Shown piece by piece: positions 9,051 through 18,119 of a stretch of DNA of 64,000 nt. The position numbers were made by a program, and so were the translations under genes. Source of the stretch: an uncultured Bacilli bacterium (GTDB taxonomy: Bacteria; Bacillota_I; Bacilli_A; RF39; UBA660); assembly GCA_944358375.1 (NCBI GenBank), contig CALVQT010000002.1:133044-197043 (forward strand), read 5' to 3'. The notes below the pieces were generated by a model. The model ran no database searches, had not been told where the DNA came from, and saw only the letters and a list, made by a program, of their open reading frames with translations. Positions within the stretch are counted from its first letter, which is position 1. Every line of letters begins with the position of its first letter.

Positions 9051-9606
9051 GAAATACATTCGTTTAGCTGCAGACCTTCAATCAGATAGTATTGTAGATG
9101 GTCCAGGATTAAGAGCGGTTATATGGACACAAGGGTGTGCTCATAATTGTAAAGGATGTCAAAATCCGACTACTCATGATTTTAAAGGTGGGGCTTTAGT
9201 TGATATAAATTTAGTAAAAGAATCTATTGATGAATTAGAATATCATACTGGTATCACATTTAGCGGTGGAGATCCAATGTATCAACCAGAAGCTTGTAAT
9301 GAACTAGCGGTTTATGCTAAAAGTAAGGGGTATAATATTTGGGTATATACAGGATTTACTTTTGAAGAATTAATTAAAATGTCATTGAAACAACCAATAT
9401 ATAGAGAATTTTTAGATAATATTGATGTACTAGTAGATGGTAAATTTGTCCTTGAACAAAGAAATTTAAATTTATTATTTAGAGGATCTTCAAATCAAAG
9501 ATTGATTGATGTTGCTAAATCTTTAAATAAAGGACAAGTTGTTTTAGTAAATGAATATGAATATAATGAAGAAAAACAATTTGAAAAGGTACCTATGTAT
9601 ATTTGA
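9037..9606 (+). CDS. nrdG: Anaerobic ribonucleotide reductase activating protein (radical SAM)
   Basis: Generates the glycyl radical on NrdD using S-adenosylmethionine and a [4Fe-4S] cluster. The 189-residue product has the cluster motif CAHNCKGC (Cys34, Cys38, Cys41; CX3CX2C), the GPGLRAVIWTQGC lead-in, and the SGGDP motif near residue 75. Length is slightly above the common 155-175. The start codon lies inside the end of the small glycyl-radical frame (14-nt overlap), implying translational coupling, which fits its job of acting on exactly that peptide. A terminator follows. Confidence 0.96.
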   Translation: MEQNKKYIRLAADLQSDSIVDGPGLRAVIWTQGCAHNCKGCQNPTTHDFKGGALVDINLVKESIDELEYHTGITFSGGDPMYQPEACNELAVYAKSKGYNIWVYTGFTFEELIKMSLKQPIYREFLDNIDVLVDGKFVLEQRNLNLLFRGSSNQRLIDVAKSLNKGQVVLVNEYEYNEEKQFEKVPMYI

Positions 9607-9617
9607 AAGGGACATTA

Positions 9618-9649
9618 AAGACTTAATTTAGTAAAATTAAGTCTTTTTT
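9618..9649 (+). terminator. Intrinsic terminator of the nrd operon
   Basis: 12-bp stem aagacttaattt / aaattaagtctt with a 4-nt loop, followed by a T-run. Confidence 0.9.
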
Positions 9650-9856
9650 ATAACTATAAAATATACATTAAAGTGAAATTAGGGATGTTAAATAATATAA
9701 AATATTAATAAATTTAAAAGATTTTTTTAATTATTTTTTTGCAAAAAGTTAGAGTAAATTTAATTATGATAAAGCTCTACATAGTAAAATATCATAAGAA
9801 AATAGATAATAGATTTTAAGATTTATGAGAAAATTCTTTTTATTTAGTTTTTTGTA

Positions 9857-9865
9857 TGTTATAAT
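9857..9865 (+). promoter_or_regulatory. Extended -10 promoter of obg
   Basis: TGT-TATAAT ending at 9865. I see no good -35 box at the right distance. The start codon is 27 bp downstream behind an AAAGGAGGGG ribosome site. Confidence 0.55.
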
Positions 9866-9891
9866 TAATTCGATAAAAGGAGGGGTCTTTT

Positions 9892-11172
9892 ATGTTTATA
9901 GATGAAGTTAATCTTAAATTGATTGCAGGTAAAGGTGGAGATGGTTGCACATCTTTTTTAAGAGAAAAATATGTTCCTCTTGGAGGACCTGATGGTGGTA
10001 ATGGTGGAAGAGGTGGAAATATTATATTTAAGTCTGATAAAGGACTTAGAACATTAATAGATTTGAGATATAAAAAAATTATAAAAGCTGATAGTGGTAC
10101 TATGGGAAGAGGAAAAAATCAAAATGGTGCTAAAGCAGAAGATTTAATAATTAGAGTTCCTGTTGGTACAACTATTAAAGATATAGATACTAATTTAGTT
10201 ATTTGTGATTTAACTGATGATAACCAAGAATGTGTTGTTGCTAAAGGTGGAAGAGGAGGAAAAGGAAATGCTGCATTTGCAAGCAATAAAAATAAGGCTC
10301 CTTATACTAGTGAACTTGGCGAACCAGGAGAAGAAAGAAATATTTTGTGTGAATTAAAATTACTTGCTGATGTTGGTTTAGTGGGTTTTCCATCTGTTGG
10401 TAAAAGTACGTTGATAAGTGTAATTAGTGCGTCTAAACCTAAAATAGCAGATTATCATTTTACTACATTAGTTCCAAATTTAGGCGTTGTATCTTGTGGT
10501 GAATATAGCTATGTAGTTGCAGATTTACCAGGTTTAATTGAAGGTTCTAGTAAAGGTGTAGGCCTTGGTGATAAATTTTTAAAACATGTTAGTAGATGTA
10601 AAATAATATGTCATGTATTAGATATGGCTCAAATAGAAAATAGAGATGTTATTAAAGATTATGAAATTATTAGAAATGAAATAAAACAATATGATGAAAA
10701 TTTATACAATAAATTTGAGTTAATAGTAGCTAATAAGATGGATGTTGAGGGTTCCTTAGATAATTTAAAAAGATTTAAAGAAAAATATCCTGATAAACAA
10801 ATAATTGAAGTAAGTGCTACTAGTAAAATTGGAATTAAAGAACTAATATATAAACTTAAAGACATATTAATTCAAATACCTGATATAAAAATGTATCAAA
10901 AAGAAGAATTTGAGGATTATGTATTATATGAATTTAAAAATGAAAAACCATACCATATTACTAAAGAAGGTGATACTTGGATATTAAGTGGTAATGAGCT
11001 AGAAAAATTATTTAAAATGACAAGATTTAATTCAGATGAAAGTGCTCTTAGATTTGCAAAAAAATTAAAGCGATTAGGAGTAGATGATGAACTTAAAAAA
11101 TTAGGTGCTAAACAAGGTGATACTGTTAAAATATTAGATCAAGAATTTGAATATGAAGAGAGAATATATTAA
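9892..11172 (+). CDS. obg: GTPase Obg (ribosome assembly and stress GTPase)
   Basis: Essential GTPase acting in 50S ribosome maturation; in Bacillus it also influences entry into sporulation. The 426-residue product has the three expected parts. First is the glycine-rich Obg fold (about 1-158; FLREKYVPLGGPDGGNGGRGG). Next is the G domain with G1 GFPSVGKST, G3 DLPGLIEG and G4 NKMD. Last is the C-terminal OCT domain (about 345-426). The start is fixed by AAAGGAGGGG eight bases upstream. It is a single-gene unit with its own promoter and terminator. Here it is not next to rpmA/rplU, its usual neighbours in Bacilli. Confidence 0.97.
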   Translation: MFIDEVNLKLIAGKGGDGCTSFLREKYVPLGGPDGGNGGRGGNIIFKSDKGLRTLIDLRYKKIIKADSGTMGRGKNQNGAKAEDLIIRVPVGTTIKDIDTNLVICDLTDDNQECVVAKGGRGGKGNAAFASNKNKAPYTSELGEPGEERNILCELKLLADVGLVGFPSVGKSTLISVISASKPKIADYHFTTLVPNLGVVSCGEYSYVVADLPGLIEGSSKGVGLGDKFLKHVSRCKIICHVLDMAQIENRDVIKDYEIIRNEIKQYDENLYNKFELIVANKMDVEGSLDNLKRFKEKYPDKQIIEVSATSKIGIKELIYKLKDILIQIPDIKMYQKEEFEDYVLYEFKNEKPYHITKEGDTWILSGNELEKLFKMTRFNSDESALRFAKKLKRLGVDDELKKLGAKQGDTVKILDQEFEYEERIY

Positions 11173-11192
11173 GGTGTATGACACCTTTTTTT
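11171..11192 (+). terminator. Intrinsic terminator of obg
   Basis: aaggtgt-atg-acacctt plus a seven-T run; the stem begins in the stop codon. Confidence 0.9.
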
Positions 11193-11242
11193 ATATTATT
11201 TTAATCAAAAATATAGTAAAATAATTATATAAGGAGAATTTA

Positions 11243-13810
11243 ATGAAAAAAAGAGTAATTTTAGTGGATGGAAATAATTTATTATTTAGAAGTTATTATG
11301 CAACTGCATATAATGGTAATTTAATGAAGAATTCTAAGGGAGTACCAACAAATGCATTATATGGTTTTATTAATATGATAAATAAAATAATTAATGAAGA
11401 AAATCCAGAATATATAATGATTGCATTTGATAAAGGGCATAATTTCAGACAGGATATGTATGATAATTATAAAGATGGTAGAATTGAAACACCACATGAT
11501 TTAAAAGTACAATTTCCAATAGCAAAAGAATTATGTGAATTGCTTGGCATTAAATATATAGAAATAGATAATTATGAAGCTGATGATATTATCGGCACTT
11601 TTTCTAAAATGGCTAGTGAAGATGAGGAATATAATGCAACTATTATAAGTAGTGATAAAGATTTACTACAATTAATTAGTAAAGAGGTAGATGTTAAATT
11701 ATTAAAACAAAAAGATTATATAATAATGAATGAAAAAACATTTTTAGAAACTTACGGTATTAAGCCTATTAGGATGATAGATCTAAAAGCATTAATGGGA
11801 GATGCTAGTGATAATATACCTGGTGTTAAAGGCATTGGAGAAAAAACAGCACTTAGTTTACTTCAAAAATATGATACTTTAGATGGAGTATATGAACATA
11901 TTGATGAAATAAGCAATAAGACTAAAGAAAAATTATTAAATGATAAAGAAAACGCTTATTTTTCATATAAATTAGCTACGATTTATAAAGAAATAGATTT
12001 TAATTATACATTTGATAGCATTAAATATTTAGGTCCAAATATAGATAAGTTAGTAAAAAAATATAAAGAATTAGAATTTAATTCATTTTTAAAGAATATA
12101 CATACTATGAAAACTAATAAAAGTGAAGTTAGTTATGAAGAAGTAAAGGGAAAATTAGATTTAACTGGAAAATATAGTTTTTATTTAGAATTATCAAATA
12201 TTAATTATAATAATGCTAAGTTTATAGGTGCTGCTATTTATGATGGTGATAAATTATATTATTTTGACAATGCTAGTTTATTATTAAATAAAAATTTATT
12301 AAATAATGTATTAGTAACTTTTGATAATAAAAAGAATAATGTATTTTTAAATAAGTATCATGTTAATGTTAATAGCAGTTTTGACACTTTAATAGCATCA
12401 TATTTATTAGAATATAATGTTAAAGATGATTTGTCATATTTAAGTAATTCTTTTGGAATTCAAATACCATACTACGATAATATTATTAATATGAAAAATC
12501 CTTTAAGTGAAGATGAAATTAAAACTATTATTGTAACTAAAGCGAAATTTTTATATGATACATATAATGAATTTAATAATAAATTAAAACAAGAAGAAAT
12601 GTATGATTTATATTATAATATTGAGCATCCTTTAATTGAAGTTTTAACAGATATGGAAATAAATGGTATTAGTGTTGATAGTAATGTTATAAATGAATTA
12701 AAGTTAGATGTTAAGGGTAAAGTAGATGAATTAACTAAGAAAATATATTCTCTTGCAGGTGAAGAATTTAATATATCTAGTCCAAAACAATTAGCTGATA
12801 TAATATATAATAAATTGAATATTCCAAAAACTAAAAAGAATAATATATCTACTGCTCATGATGTTTTACTTAAGTTATCTAATTATCATCCAATAATTAA
12901 TTATATTTTAGAATATAGAAATTTAAATAAATTACTTACTACATATTTAGAAACATTTAATGATTATATTTTAGATGATGGTAAAATACATACTATATAT
13001 AAACAAACGGGAACTAGAACAGGTAGATTATCTTCAATTGAACCAAATTTACAAAATATACCTGTTAGAAGTGAAGAAGGTAAAAATATTAGAAAAGCAT
13101 TTTTACCTAGTGATAAAGGTTATTTATTATCGAGTGATTATTCTCAAATAGAGCTTAGAATACTTGCCCATATAAGTAATTGTACTTCTTTAATAAATGC
13201 ATTTAAGAATAATGAAGATATACATACTCATATTGCGAGTGATATATTTTCAATAGAAGATACAAAAGTAACCCCTAATATGAGAAGAACGGCTAAAGCC
13301 GTAATATTTGGTATTGTATATGGTATAAGTGGATATGGTCTTGGTGAAAATTTAAGCTTAAGTGCAAGTGAAGCAAAAAAATATATTGATAAATATCTAT
13401 CTTTATATCCAGAGGTTAATTATTATATGACGAACATAGTTAATAAAACAAGAGAACTTGGTTATGTAAGAACATTATTTAATAGAAAAAGAAGTATTGA
13501 AGAAATTAAAAATACTAACTATTTAATAAGATCACAAGGAGATAGAATGGCACTTAATACGCCAATACAAGGGACAAGTGCAGATTTATTAAAGATGGCA
13601 ATGATTAAAATATTTAAAGAATTAAAAAAAGGTAAATATAAAACAAAAATGTTATTACAAGTTCATGATGAATTGATATTTGATGTTAGGAAAGATGAGC
13701 TTGAAAGCGTTACTAAGTTAATTAAAGACACTATGGAAAATATATATAAATTATCTGTACCACTAAAAGTTGGAATATCTTATGGAAAAAATTGGTATGA
13801 AGCAAAATAA
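11243..13810 (+). CDS. polA: DNA polymerase I
   Basis: Gap-filling repair polymerase that also removes RNA primers. The 855-residue product starts after AAGGAGAATTTA. The N-terminal 5'-3' exonuclease has VDGNNLLFRSYYA, the DEEYNATIISSDKDLLQL region and the GDASDNIPGVKGIGEKTA helix-hairpin-helix. The middle domain (about 300-460) has lost the DEDD proofreading residues: it reads YSFYLELSN where active enzymes have an FDTET-like motif. It is therefore predicted to be proofreading-deficient, as in Bacillus-type PolI. The polymerase domain is complete: SSDYSQIELR (motif A), RRTAKAVIFGIVYG (motif B) and LQVHDELIFDV (motif C). Confidence 0.97.
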   Translation: MKKRVILVDGNNLLFRSYYATAYNGNLMKNSKGVPTNALYGFINMINKIINEENPEYIMIAFDKGHNFRQDMYDNYKDGRIETPHDLKVQFPIAKELCELLGIKYIEIDNYEADDIIGTFSKMASEDEEYNATIISSDKDLLQLISKEVDVKLLKQKDYIIMNEKTFLETYGIKPIRMIDLKALMGDASDNIPGVKGIGEKTALSLLQKYDTLDGVYEHIDEISNKTKEKLLNDKENAYFSYKLATIYKEIDFNYTFDSIKYLGPNIDKLVKKYKELEFNSFLKNIHTMKTNKSEVSYEEVKGKLDLTGKYSFYLELSNINYNNAKFIGAAIYDGDKLYYFDNASLLLNKNLLNNVLVTFDNKKNNVFLNKYHVNVNSSFDTLIASYLLEYNVKDDLSYLSNSFGIQIPYYDNIINMKNPLSEDEIKTIIVTKAKFLYDTYNEFNNKLKQEEMYDLYYNIEHPLIEVLTDMEINGISVDSNVINELKLDVKGKVDELTKKIYSLAGEEFNISSPKQLADIIYNKLNIPKTKKNNISTAHDVLLKLSNYHPIINYILEYRNLNKLLTTYLETFNDYILDDGKIHTIYKQTGTRTGRLSSIEPNLQNIPVRSEEGKNIRKAFLPSDKGYLLSSDYSQIELRILAHISNCTSLINAFKNNEDIHTHIASDIFSIEDTKVTPNMRRTAKAVIFGIVYGISGYGLGENLSLSASEAKKYIDKYLSLYPEVNYYMTNIVNKTRELGYVRTLFNRKRSIEEIKNTNYLIRSQGDRMALNTPIQGTSADLLKMAMIKIFKELKKGKYKTKMLLQVHDELIFDVRKDELESVTKLIKDTMENIYKLSVPLKVGISYGKNWYEAK

Positions 13811-13834
13811 AAGTAAGAATTTTCTTACTTTTTA
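13809..13834. terminator. Bidirectional terminator between polA and tmcAL
   Basis: aaagtaag-aatttt-cttacttttt. The T-run on one side and A-run on the other serve both convergent genes; the stem overlaps the tmcAL stop region. Confidence 0.8.
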
Positions 13835-14964
13835 ATTATAGGAAAATTTTGTGTTTCTTTTCTAGAAATATCTTCATATATGATAGAATATATATCACTC
13901 ACTCTTTTTTCTATTTTAAGTGTTTTATATTTAGATGTATTATATTTATTTAATATTTCTAATTTAAAATCTTTTTTAATTTTATTTAAATATTGTTGTC
14001 CTATATTAGAAAATCCTAATATTCTAATATATTCTAATTTTTTAGTTATAAGGTTTTCTTCTTTAGTAAAAGAACATAATATATGACATAACATTCTGCT
14101 TATTTTATTATAAGTGTATCTTTTTGTTTTAATATTAGTAATTAATTCTTCCAATGAGTTTGATATATAAATAGCTTTTTTTATTCTTGCTGATATTCCC
14201 TCATCAACGTCAACATATATTTCTAAATTATCTTCTGATATTATTTTATATTTTAAATATTCAAAGTATTTAGATTCTATTTTTTTATTATTTAATATTT
14301 TATATACATTATTTGGTACTTGATTAATAAAGTCTATATTATTTAATATTCTTTTTCTTACATTAGATGAAGATACTATTTTATCATTCAATTCATTATC
14401 ATGATATGAATTAGTTCTTTTAATATTAAAAAATTTAATATTATATTTGTTTTTTATTATCTCTTTAATATAACTTAGCGCTAGTAAATCATTTGGAGTA
14501 TTTATCTCATAGCCACATAAATCTTTTAATGAATTATTTAATGCAGTAGGATAGTTTATTCCCTTATCTAAGTATTCTTTAACTTTTATATCAAACTCTT
14601 TGTTATAAATCTGAGTATTAGCACATTTTAATAATTTATCGATATTATTTTCTTCACTTCCGAAACATAATTCATCAATTTTAAATTCGTTTAATATTTC
14701 TATCGCTTTACTTGCAAATATATCTGAACTTTGAGTAGAATATATATAAGGAAGTTCAATCACAATATCAACACCATTTTCAATAGCTATTTTGGTTTTA
14801 TCAAATTTATTTATTATTGATAATTCACCTCTTTGAGTAAATGATGAAGACATACATACAATTATAATACTATCGTTGTATTTTTCTTTTATTTTATCTA
14901 TTTGATATTTATGTCCATTGTGAAATGGATTGTATTCTGTAATTATTCCAATTATTTTTTTCAT
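13825..14964 (-). CDS. tmcAL: tRNA(Met) cytidine acetate ligase TmcAL (YlbM family)
   Basis: In Bacillus, TmcAL activates acetate with ATP and acetylates the wobble cytidine of elongator tRNA-Met (ac4C34). The 379-residue product starts MKKIIGIITEYNPFHNGH, the nucleotidyltransferase core with the HxGH-like HNGH motif. It continues with CMSSSFTQRGELSIINKFDKTK and the VIELPYIYSTQSSDIFA block typical of the family. The ribosome site aagagga precedes the start. The C-terminal half is AT-rich and less conserved. It is transcribed against polA and shares a terminator with it. Confidence 0.93.
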   Translation of the reverse strand: MKKIIGIITEYNPFHNGHKYQIDKIKEKYNDSIIIVCMSSSFTQRGELSIINKFDKTKIAIENGVDIVIELPYIYSTQSSDIFASKAIEILNEFKIDELCFGSEENNIDKLLKCANTQIYNKEFDIKVKEYLDKGINYPTALNNSLKDLCGYEINTPNDLLALSYIKEIIKNKYNIKFFNIKRTNSYHDNELNDKIVSSSNVRKRILNNIDFINQVPNNVYKILNNKKIESKYFEYLKYKIISEDNLEIYVDVDEGISARIKKAIYISNSLEELITNIKTKRYTYNKISRMLCHILCSFTKEENLITKKLEYIRILGFSNIGQQYLNKIKKDFKLEILNKYNTSKYKTLKIEKRVSDIYSIIYEDISRKETQNFPIIKK

Positions 14965-15133
14965 GTTAATTCCTCTTTATATAAAGTATATCAAAACATA
15001 TAAAAATATTCTACTTTTTACAAAAAATACAAGAAAATATCTAATTATACTTGATATTTTTTCTATTTTGTGAGAAAATACTTTCGCGATGTGAAATATT
15101 ATGTTTAGCTTGATAAATAAAGGAGGAAAAAAA

Positions 15134-15349
15134 ATGAAATTAAATATTACTTTATTTGGTGCTTTACCTTTTAGAAGAGTAAGTAAAACTGCTAAAAGAC
15201 AAAGAAGAACTCATTTAAAGAAAACTGCTCCTACTATTACAACTTGCAGTAATTGCGGTGCGGTAACATCTCCACATAGAGCTTGTACTAAATGTGGTTA
15301 TTATAAAGGAAAAGAAGCTATTAAAGTTAACAAAGAAGATACAAAGTAG
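15134..15349 (+). CDS. rpmF: Ribosomal protein bL32
   Basis: Large-subunit protein. The start at 15134 is set by AAAGGAGG at 15119-15126; a longer in-frame start at 15101 precedes this site and is rejected. The 71-residue product has RRVSKTAKRQRRTHLKKTAPT and two Cys pairs, CSNCG and CTKCG, forming the zinc ribbon, then YYKGKEAI. The N-terminus reads MKLNITLFGALPFRRVSKT. Usual bL32 begins MAVPKRRxSKT, so there are about nine extra residues before the expected start. The upstream yceD-family gene often found before rpmF is absent. Confidence 0.95.
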   Translation: MKLNITLFGALPFRRVSKTAKRQRRTHLKKTAPTITTCSNCGAVTSPHRACTKCGYYKGKEAIKVNKEDTK

Positions 15350-15371
15350 TCAATCTGTAGGTTGACTTTTT
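15347..15371 (+). terminator. Intrinsic terminator of rpmF
   Basis: agtcaa-tctgtagg-ttgact followed by a T-run; the stem starts in the stop codon. Confidence 0.75.
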
Positions 15372-15392
15372 TGTTGTAAAATTTTATTTGTT

Positions 15393-15422
15393 ATTGCCAA
15401 TTAATATATATAAATGGTAGAA
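15393..15422 (+). promoter_or_regulatory. Sigma-A-type promoter of the pseudopilin-lgt-trxB run
   Basis: TTGCCA (15393-15398), 18-bp spacer, TAGAAT (15417-15422), about 21 bp before the pseudopilin start. Downstream genes up to sigH follow with gaps of at most about 15 bp, so this may drive them all. Confidence 0.65.
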
Positions 15423-15443
15423 TATATATGGAGATGATTAAAG

Positions 15444-15980
15444 ATGAATAAAGATGGATTTACATTGATGGAAATAATAATAGTAGTAGCAATTTTAGCA
15501 ATATTGGCAGTAATAGCGACCCCTGCAGTAATTAAAATATATAATAATACAAAAATAAATATTGTTAAAGAACAAGAAAGAGATATTGAAGATGCTGCTA
15601 GAGTATTTAATGAGGATTTTTGCCATAATCCTATAAGTAATTTATATAGTAATTATTGTAAACCTGATCTTGATAAATCGGTTTTAAGAAAAAACAATGA
15701 TACTTATTATATTTGTACTAATGATTTGGTGGAACTTAATTATATTGATCATTTTAATTTTAGTGGTAATAATTGTAGTGGCTTTGTTATATTTAATGAA
15801 GATGAAAATAATTATGAAATTGATAAAACATATTTAAAGTGTGGAGATGCATATTTAACATATGAAGATGTATGTGAAAATGATGCTAGTTTGTGTCAAA
15901 AATATAATAGTATATTAGATAGTTGCAATATTTCTAAAGCAGAAGATGCACTTAATTGCATTGAAGATAGGGATTGTTAA
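15444..15980 (+). CDS. Type IV prepilin-like protein (pseudopilin)
   Basis: A 178-residue protein beginning MNKDGFTLMEIIIVVAILAI. The short basic leader, G-F cleavage site, Glu at +5 and hydrophobic helix are the class III signal of type IV pilins and ComG/GspG pseudopilins. The product would be cut by a prepilin peptidase and methylated, with the helix in the membrane and the rest outside. The C-terminal domain is acidic and rich in Cys (about ten, such as NYCKPDL, NNCSG and DSCNISK), suggesting disulfides. No assembly ATPase, membrane platform or prepilin peptidase gene lies in this window. Its role (competence, adhesion or an orphan pilin) cannot be told. Confidence 0.85.
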   Translation: MNKDGFTLMEIIIVVAILAILAVIATPAVIKIYNNTKINIVKEQERDIEDAARVFNEDFCHNPISNLYSNYCKPDLDKSVLRKNNDTYYICTNDLVELNYIDHFNFSGNNCSGFVIFNEDENNYEIDKTYLKCGDAYLTYEDVCENDASLCQKYNSILDSCNISKAEDALNCIEDRDC

Positions 15981-16393
15981 TGAGTAGTAAAGTTTATAAA
16001 GTAGTAGTGGAAGATGAAAATAATAATAAAAAAGATTTAATAGAATTTGCTATTGGAATAATAATATATGCAATTGTTCTTTTATTAGCTGAATTTATAT
16101 TTAAAGGAATATATGTTGAAAATTTATTTTATGCTATAATAGCAGCTTTAATACTTAGTATGTTAAATTATTTTATTAAACCTTTTTTAATATTTTTAAC
16201 ATTACCACTTACAATAATGTCATTTGGAATAGCATATCCAATTGTTAATGTTATAATACTTAAAATATGTGATTTTTTAATGGGAAATTCGTTTAATATG
16301 GGCGGTATAATAAATACTTTTATAATTGCAATTTTTATTAGTATAATGAGAATATTTTTAGATAACATAGTAAAATCTTATTTTAGGAGGTAA
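15980..16393 (+). CDS. YvlD / phage-holin-family-4-like membrane protein
   Basis: A 137-residue integral membrane protein with about four helices. The stretch NYFIKPFLIFLTLPLTIMSF followed by GIAYPIVNVIILKICDFLMG is the conserved core of the YvlD / 'phage holin family 4' group. Despite the name these are chromosomal proteins, and in Bacillus yvlD belongs to an envelope-stress operon. Start ATG overlaps the pseudopilin stop (TAATG), so the two genes are translationally coupled; a TTG two codons earlier is less likely. The next gene starts two bases after the stop. Function unknown. Confidence 0.7.
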   Translation: MSSKVYKVVVEDENNNKKDLIEFAIGIIIYAIVLLLAEFIFKGIYVENLFYAIIAALILSMLNYFIKPFLIFLTLPLTIMSFGIAYPIVNVIILKICDFLMGNSFNMGGIINTFIIAIFISIMRIFLDNIVKSYFRR

Positions 16394-16395
16394 AA

Positions 16396-17208
16396 ATGGA
16401 TCCTGTTTTATATACATTTAAAGGAATTGAAATCAGATGGTATAGTATATTAATTTTATTAGGAGTTGTTTTAGCATATTTTTTGATAATTACCGAAACT
16501 AAAAGACAAAAAATAAAAACTGATTTTATTTTTAATTTAGTTTTTTGGGGATTAATATTTGGAATAATTGGTGCAAGATTATATTATGTTGTATTTAATT
16601 TAGATTATTATTTTGAAAATCCTAGTAATATATACAAAATATGGGAAGGTGGTCTTGCTATTCATGGAGGGTTACTATTCGGTCTAATAACTGTTATTAT
16701 ATATTGTAAAAAATATAATGCTAATACTAAAAAAATACTAGATATTTTAGTACCGGGGGTATTATTAGCTCAATGCATTGGAAGATGGGGTAATTTTTTT
16801 AATTCTGAAGCATATGGTAGTATTGTTAGTTATGAGACTTTAGTTAATATAAAAATAATACCACAATTTATAATAGATAATATGTTAATTAATGGAGAAT
16901 ATCATTTGCCCATGTTTTATTTTGAATCTATTGCTTGTCTTATCGGTGTGATATTTATGTTAATATATAGAAGATATAGATATATAAAAAATGGCCAAAT
17001 ATTGAGTTTCTATTTAATATGGTATGGTATTGTTAGATTAATTATTGAATCATTTAGAACAGATAGTTTAATGCTAGCAGATTTTAAAATTGCTCAAGTA
17101 GTAAGCATTATTATGATTTTTATTGGTTTATATATAACAATAAGTCAAAAACAAAAACCAAAGCTAGAAGATCTATATAATAAGTATGATGAAGAAATAA
17201 AATTTTAG
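16396..17208 (+). CDS. lgt: Prolipoprotein diacylglyceryl transferase
   Basis: Membrane enzyme that moves diacylglycerol from phosphatidylglycerol to the lipobox cysteine of prelipoproteins, before signal-peptide cleavage. The 270-residue product has about seven helices and the family residues: GGLAIHGGLLFG (His-Gly-Gly) and the signature GRWGNFFNSEAYG near residues 130-142. A second conserved patch, WYGIVRLIIESFRTD, is near the C-terminus. The ribosome site TAGGAGG lies in the end of the previous gene. It would serve lipoproteins such as the TroA-like protein at 22.9-23.8 kb. Confidence 0.97.
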   Translation: MDPVLYTFKGIEIRWYSILILLGVVLAYFLIITETKRQKIKTDFIFNLVFWGLIFGIIGARLYYVVFNLDYYFENPSNIYKIWEGGLAIHGGLLFGLITVIIYCKKYNANTKKILDILVPGVLLAQCIGRWGNFFNSEAYGSIVSYETLVNIKIIPQFIIDNMLINGEYHLPMFYFESIACLIGVIFMLIYRRYRYIKNGQILSFYLIWYGIVRLIIESFRTDSLMLADFKIAQVVSIIMIFIGLYITISQKQKPKLEDLYNKYDEEIKF

Positions 17209-17218
17209 GGAGAAAAAT

Positions 17219-18106
17219 ATGTATGATTGTATAATAATTGGAATGGGTGCAGCTGGAATGAGTGCGGCTATTTATTCTAATAGAAGTAATTTAAAAACAT
17301 TAATATTAGAAGAAAATATACCAGGTGGCATATTAAATAAAGTCTCTTTAATTGAAAATTATCCTGGATTTAAAAGTATTAGTGGATCAGATTTAGCATA
17401 TTCAATGTTTGAACATATAAATAATGAAAAGATAGAATATAAAATTACTAAAGTATTGAATATTAAAAAAAACAAAGACTATTTTACAATTTATAGTACT
17501 AAAGGAGAATTTAATACTAAAGGAATAATTATAGCAATTGGAAGAAAGCTTAAGAAAAGTGGTTTATTAAATGAAGAAAAATTTTTAGGAAAAGGAATAA
17601 GTTATTGTGCTGTATGTGATGCAGCACTATATAAAAAGAAAAAAATTGTGGTTCTTGGTAGTAATAAGACAGCTATTGAAGAGGCACTATATTTAAGCAA
17701 TTTTGCTAGTGAACTAATATTAATTGCTGATAAAAATATTATTTCTGATGATGAAATAAATAAATTAAAAGATAAAAATATTAAGATAATTGAAAATAAA
17801 AAAGTTACTAATTTTTTAGGAGAAAATTATTTAAATGGAGTAGAACTTGATAATAATGAAATTATATCATGTAATGGAGTGTTTATATATTATGGTTATT
17901 CCTCTGATACATCACTTATTAAAGAACTAAATATTACTGATGATAATGGATATATTATAGTTAATAATAATATGGAAACTAAAGAAACTATGATTTATGC
18001 GTGTGGTGATATAATTAAAAAAGATTTATATCAAGTTTCGACTGCTATAGCAGAAGGTGCAATTGCTGCAACTAATTTGAGTAAAATAATTAAAAATATT
18101 AAATAA
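17219..18106 (+). CDS. trxB: Thioredoxin-reductase-like flavoprotein
   Basis: FAD-dependent oxidoreductase of the low-molecular-weight thioredoxin reductase type, 295 residues. FAD site: IIGMGAAGMSAAIYSNR. Redox disulfide: CAVCD (Cys130, Cys133). Second FAD motif: YACGDI near the end. The NADPH domain is unusual. The normal GGGxSAxEEA loop reads LGSNKTAIEEA, and the HRR motif that grips the 2'-phosphate of NADPH is absent (IADKNIIS in its place). NADH or another electron donor is therefore possible (inference). It sits ten bases after lgt, a gene pairing seen in many Bacillota. Confidence 0.88.
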   Translation: MYDCIIIGMGAAGMSAAIYSNRSNLKTLILEENIPGGILNKVSLIENYPGFKSISGSDLAYSMFEHINNEKIEYKITKVLNIKKNKDYFTIYSTKGEFNTKGIIIAIGRKLKKSGLLNEEKFLGKGISYCAVCDAALYKKKKIVVLGSNKTAIEEALYLSNFASELILIADKNIISDDEINKLKDKNIKIIENKKVTNFLGENYLNGVELDNNEIISCNGVFIYYGYSSDTSLIKELNITDDNGYIIVNNNMETKETMIYACGDIIKKDLYQVSTAIAEGAIAATNLSKIIKNIK

Positions 18107-18119
18107 TGTGGAGTATGAT

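Noticed and set aside
15980..16393. Phage holin
   Set aside because: The 'phage holin family 4' label is a family name; no lysin or phage gene is near, and YvlD-type chromosomal proteins fit better.
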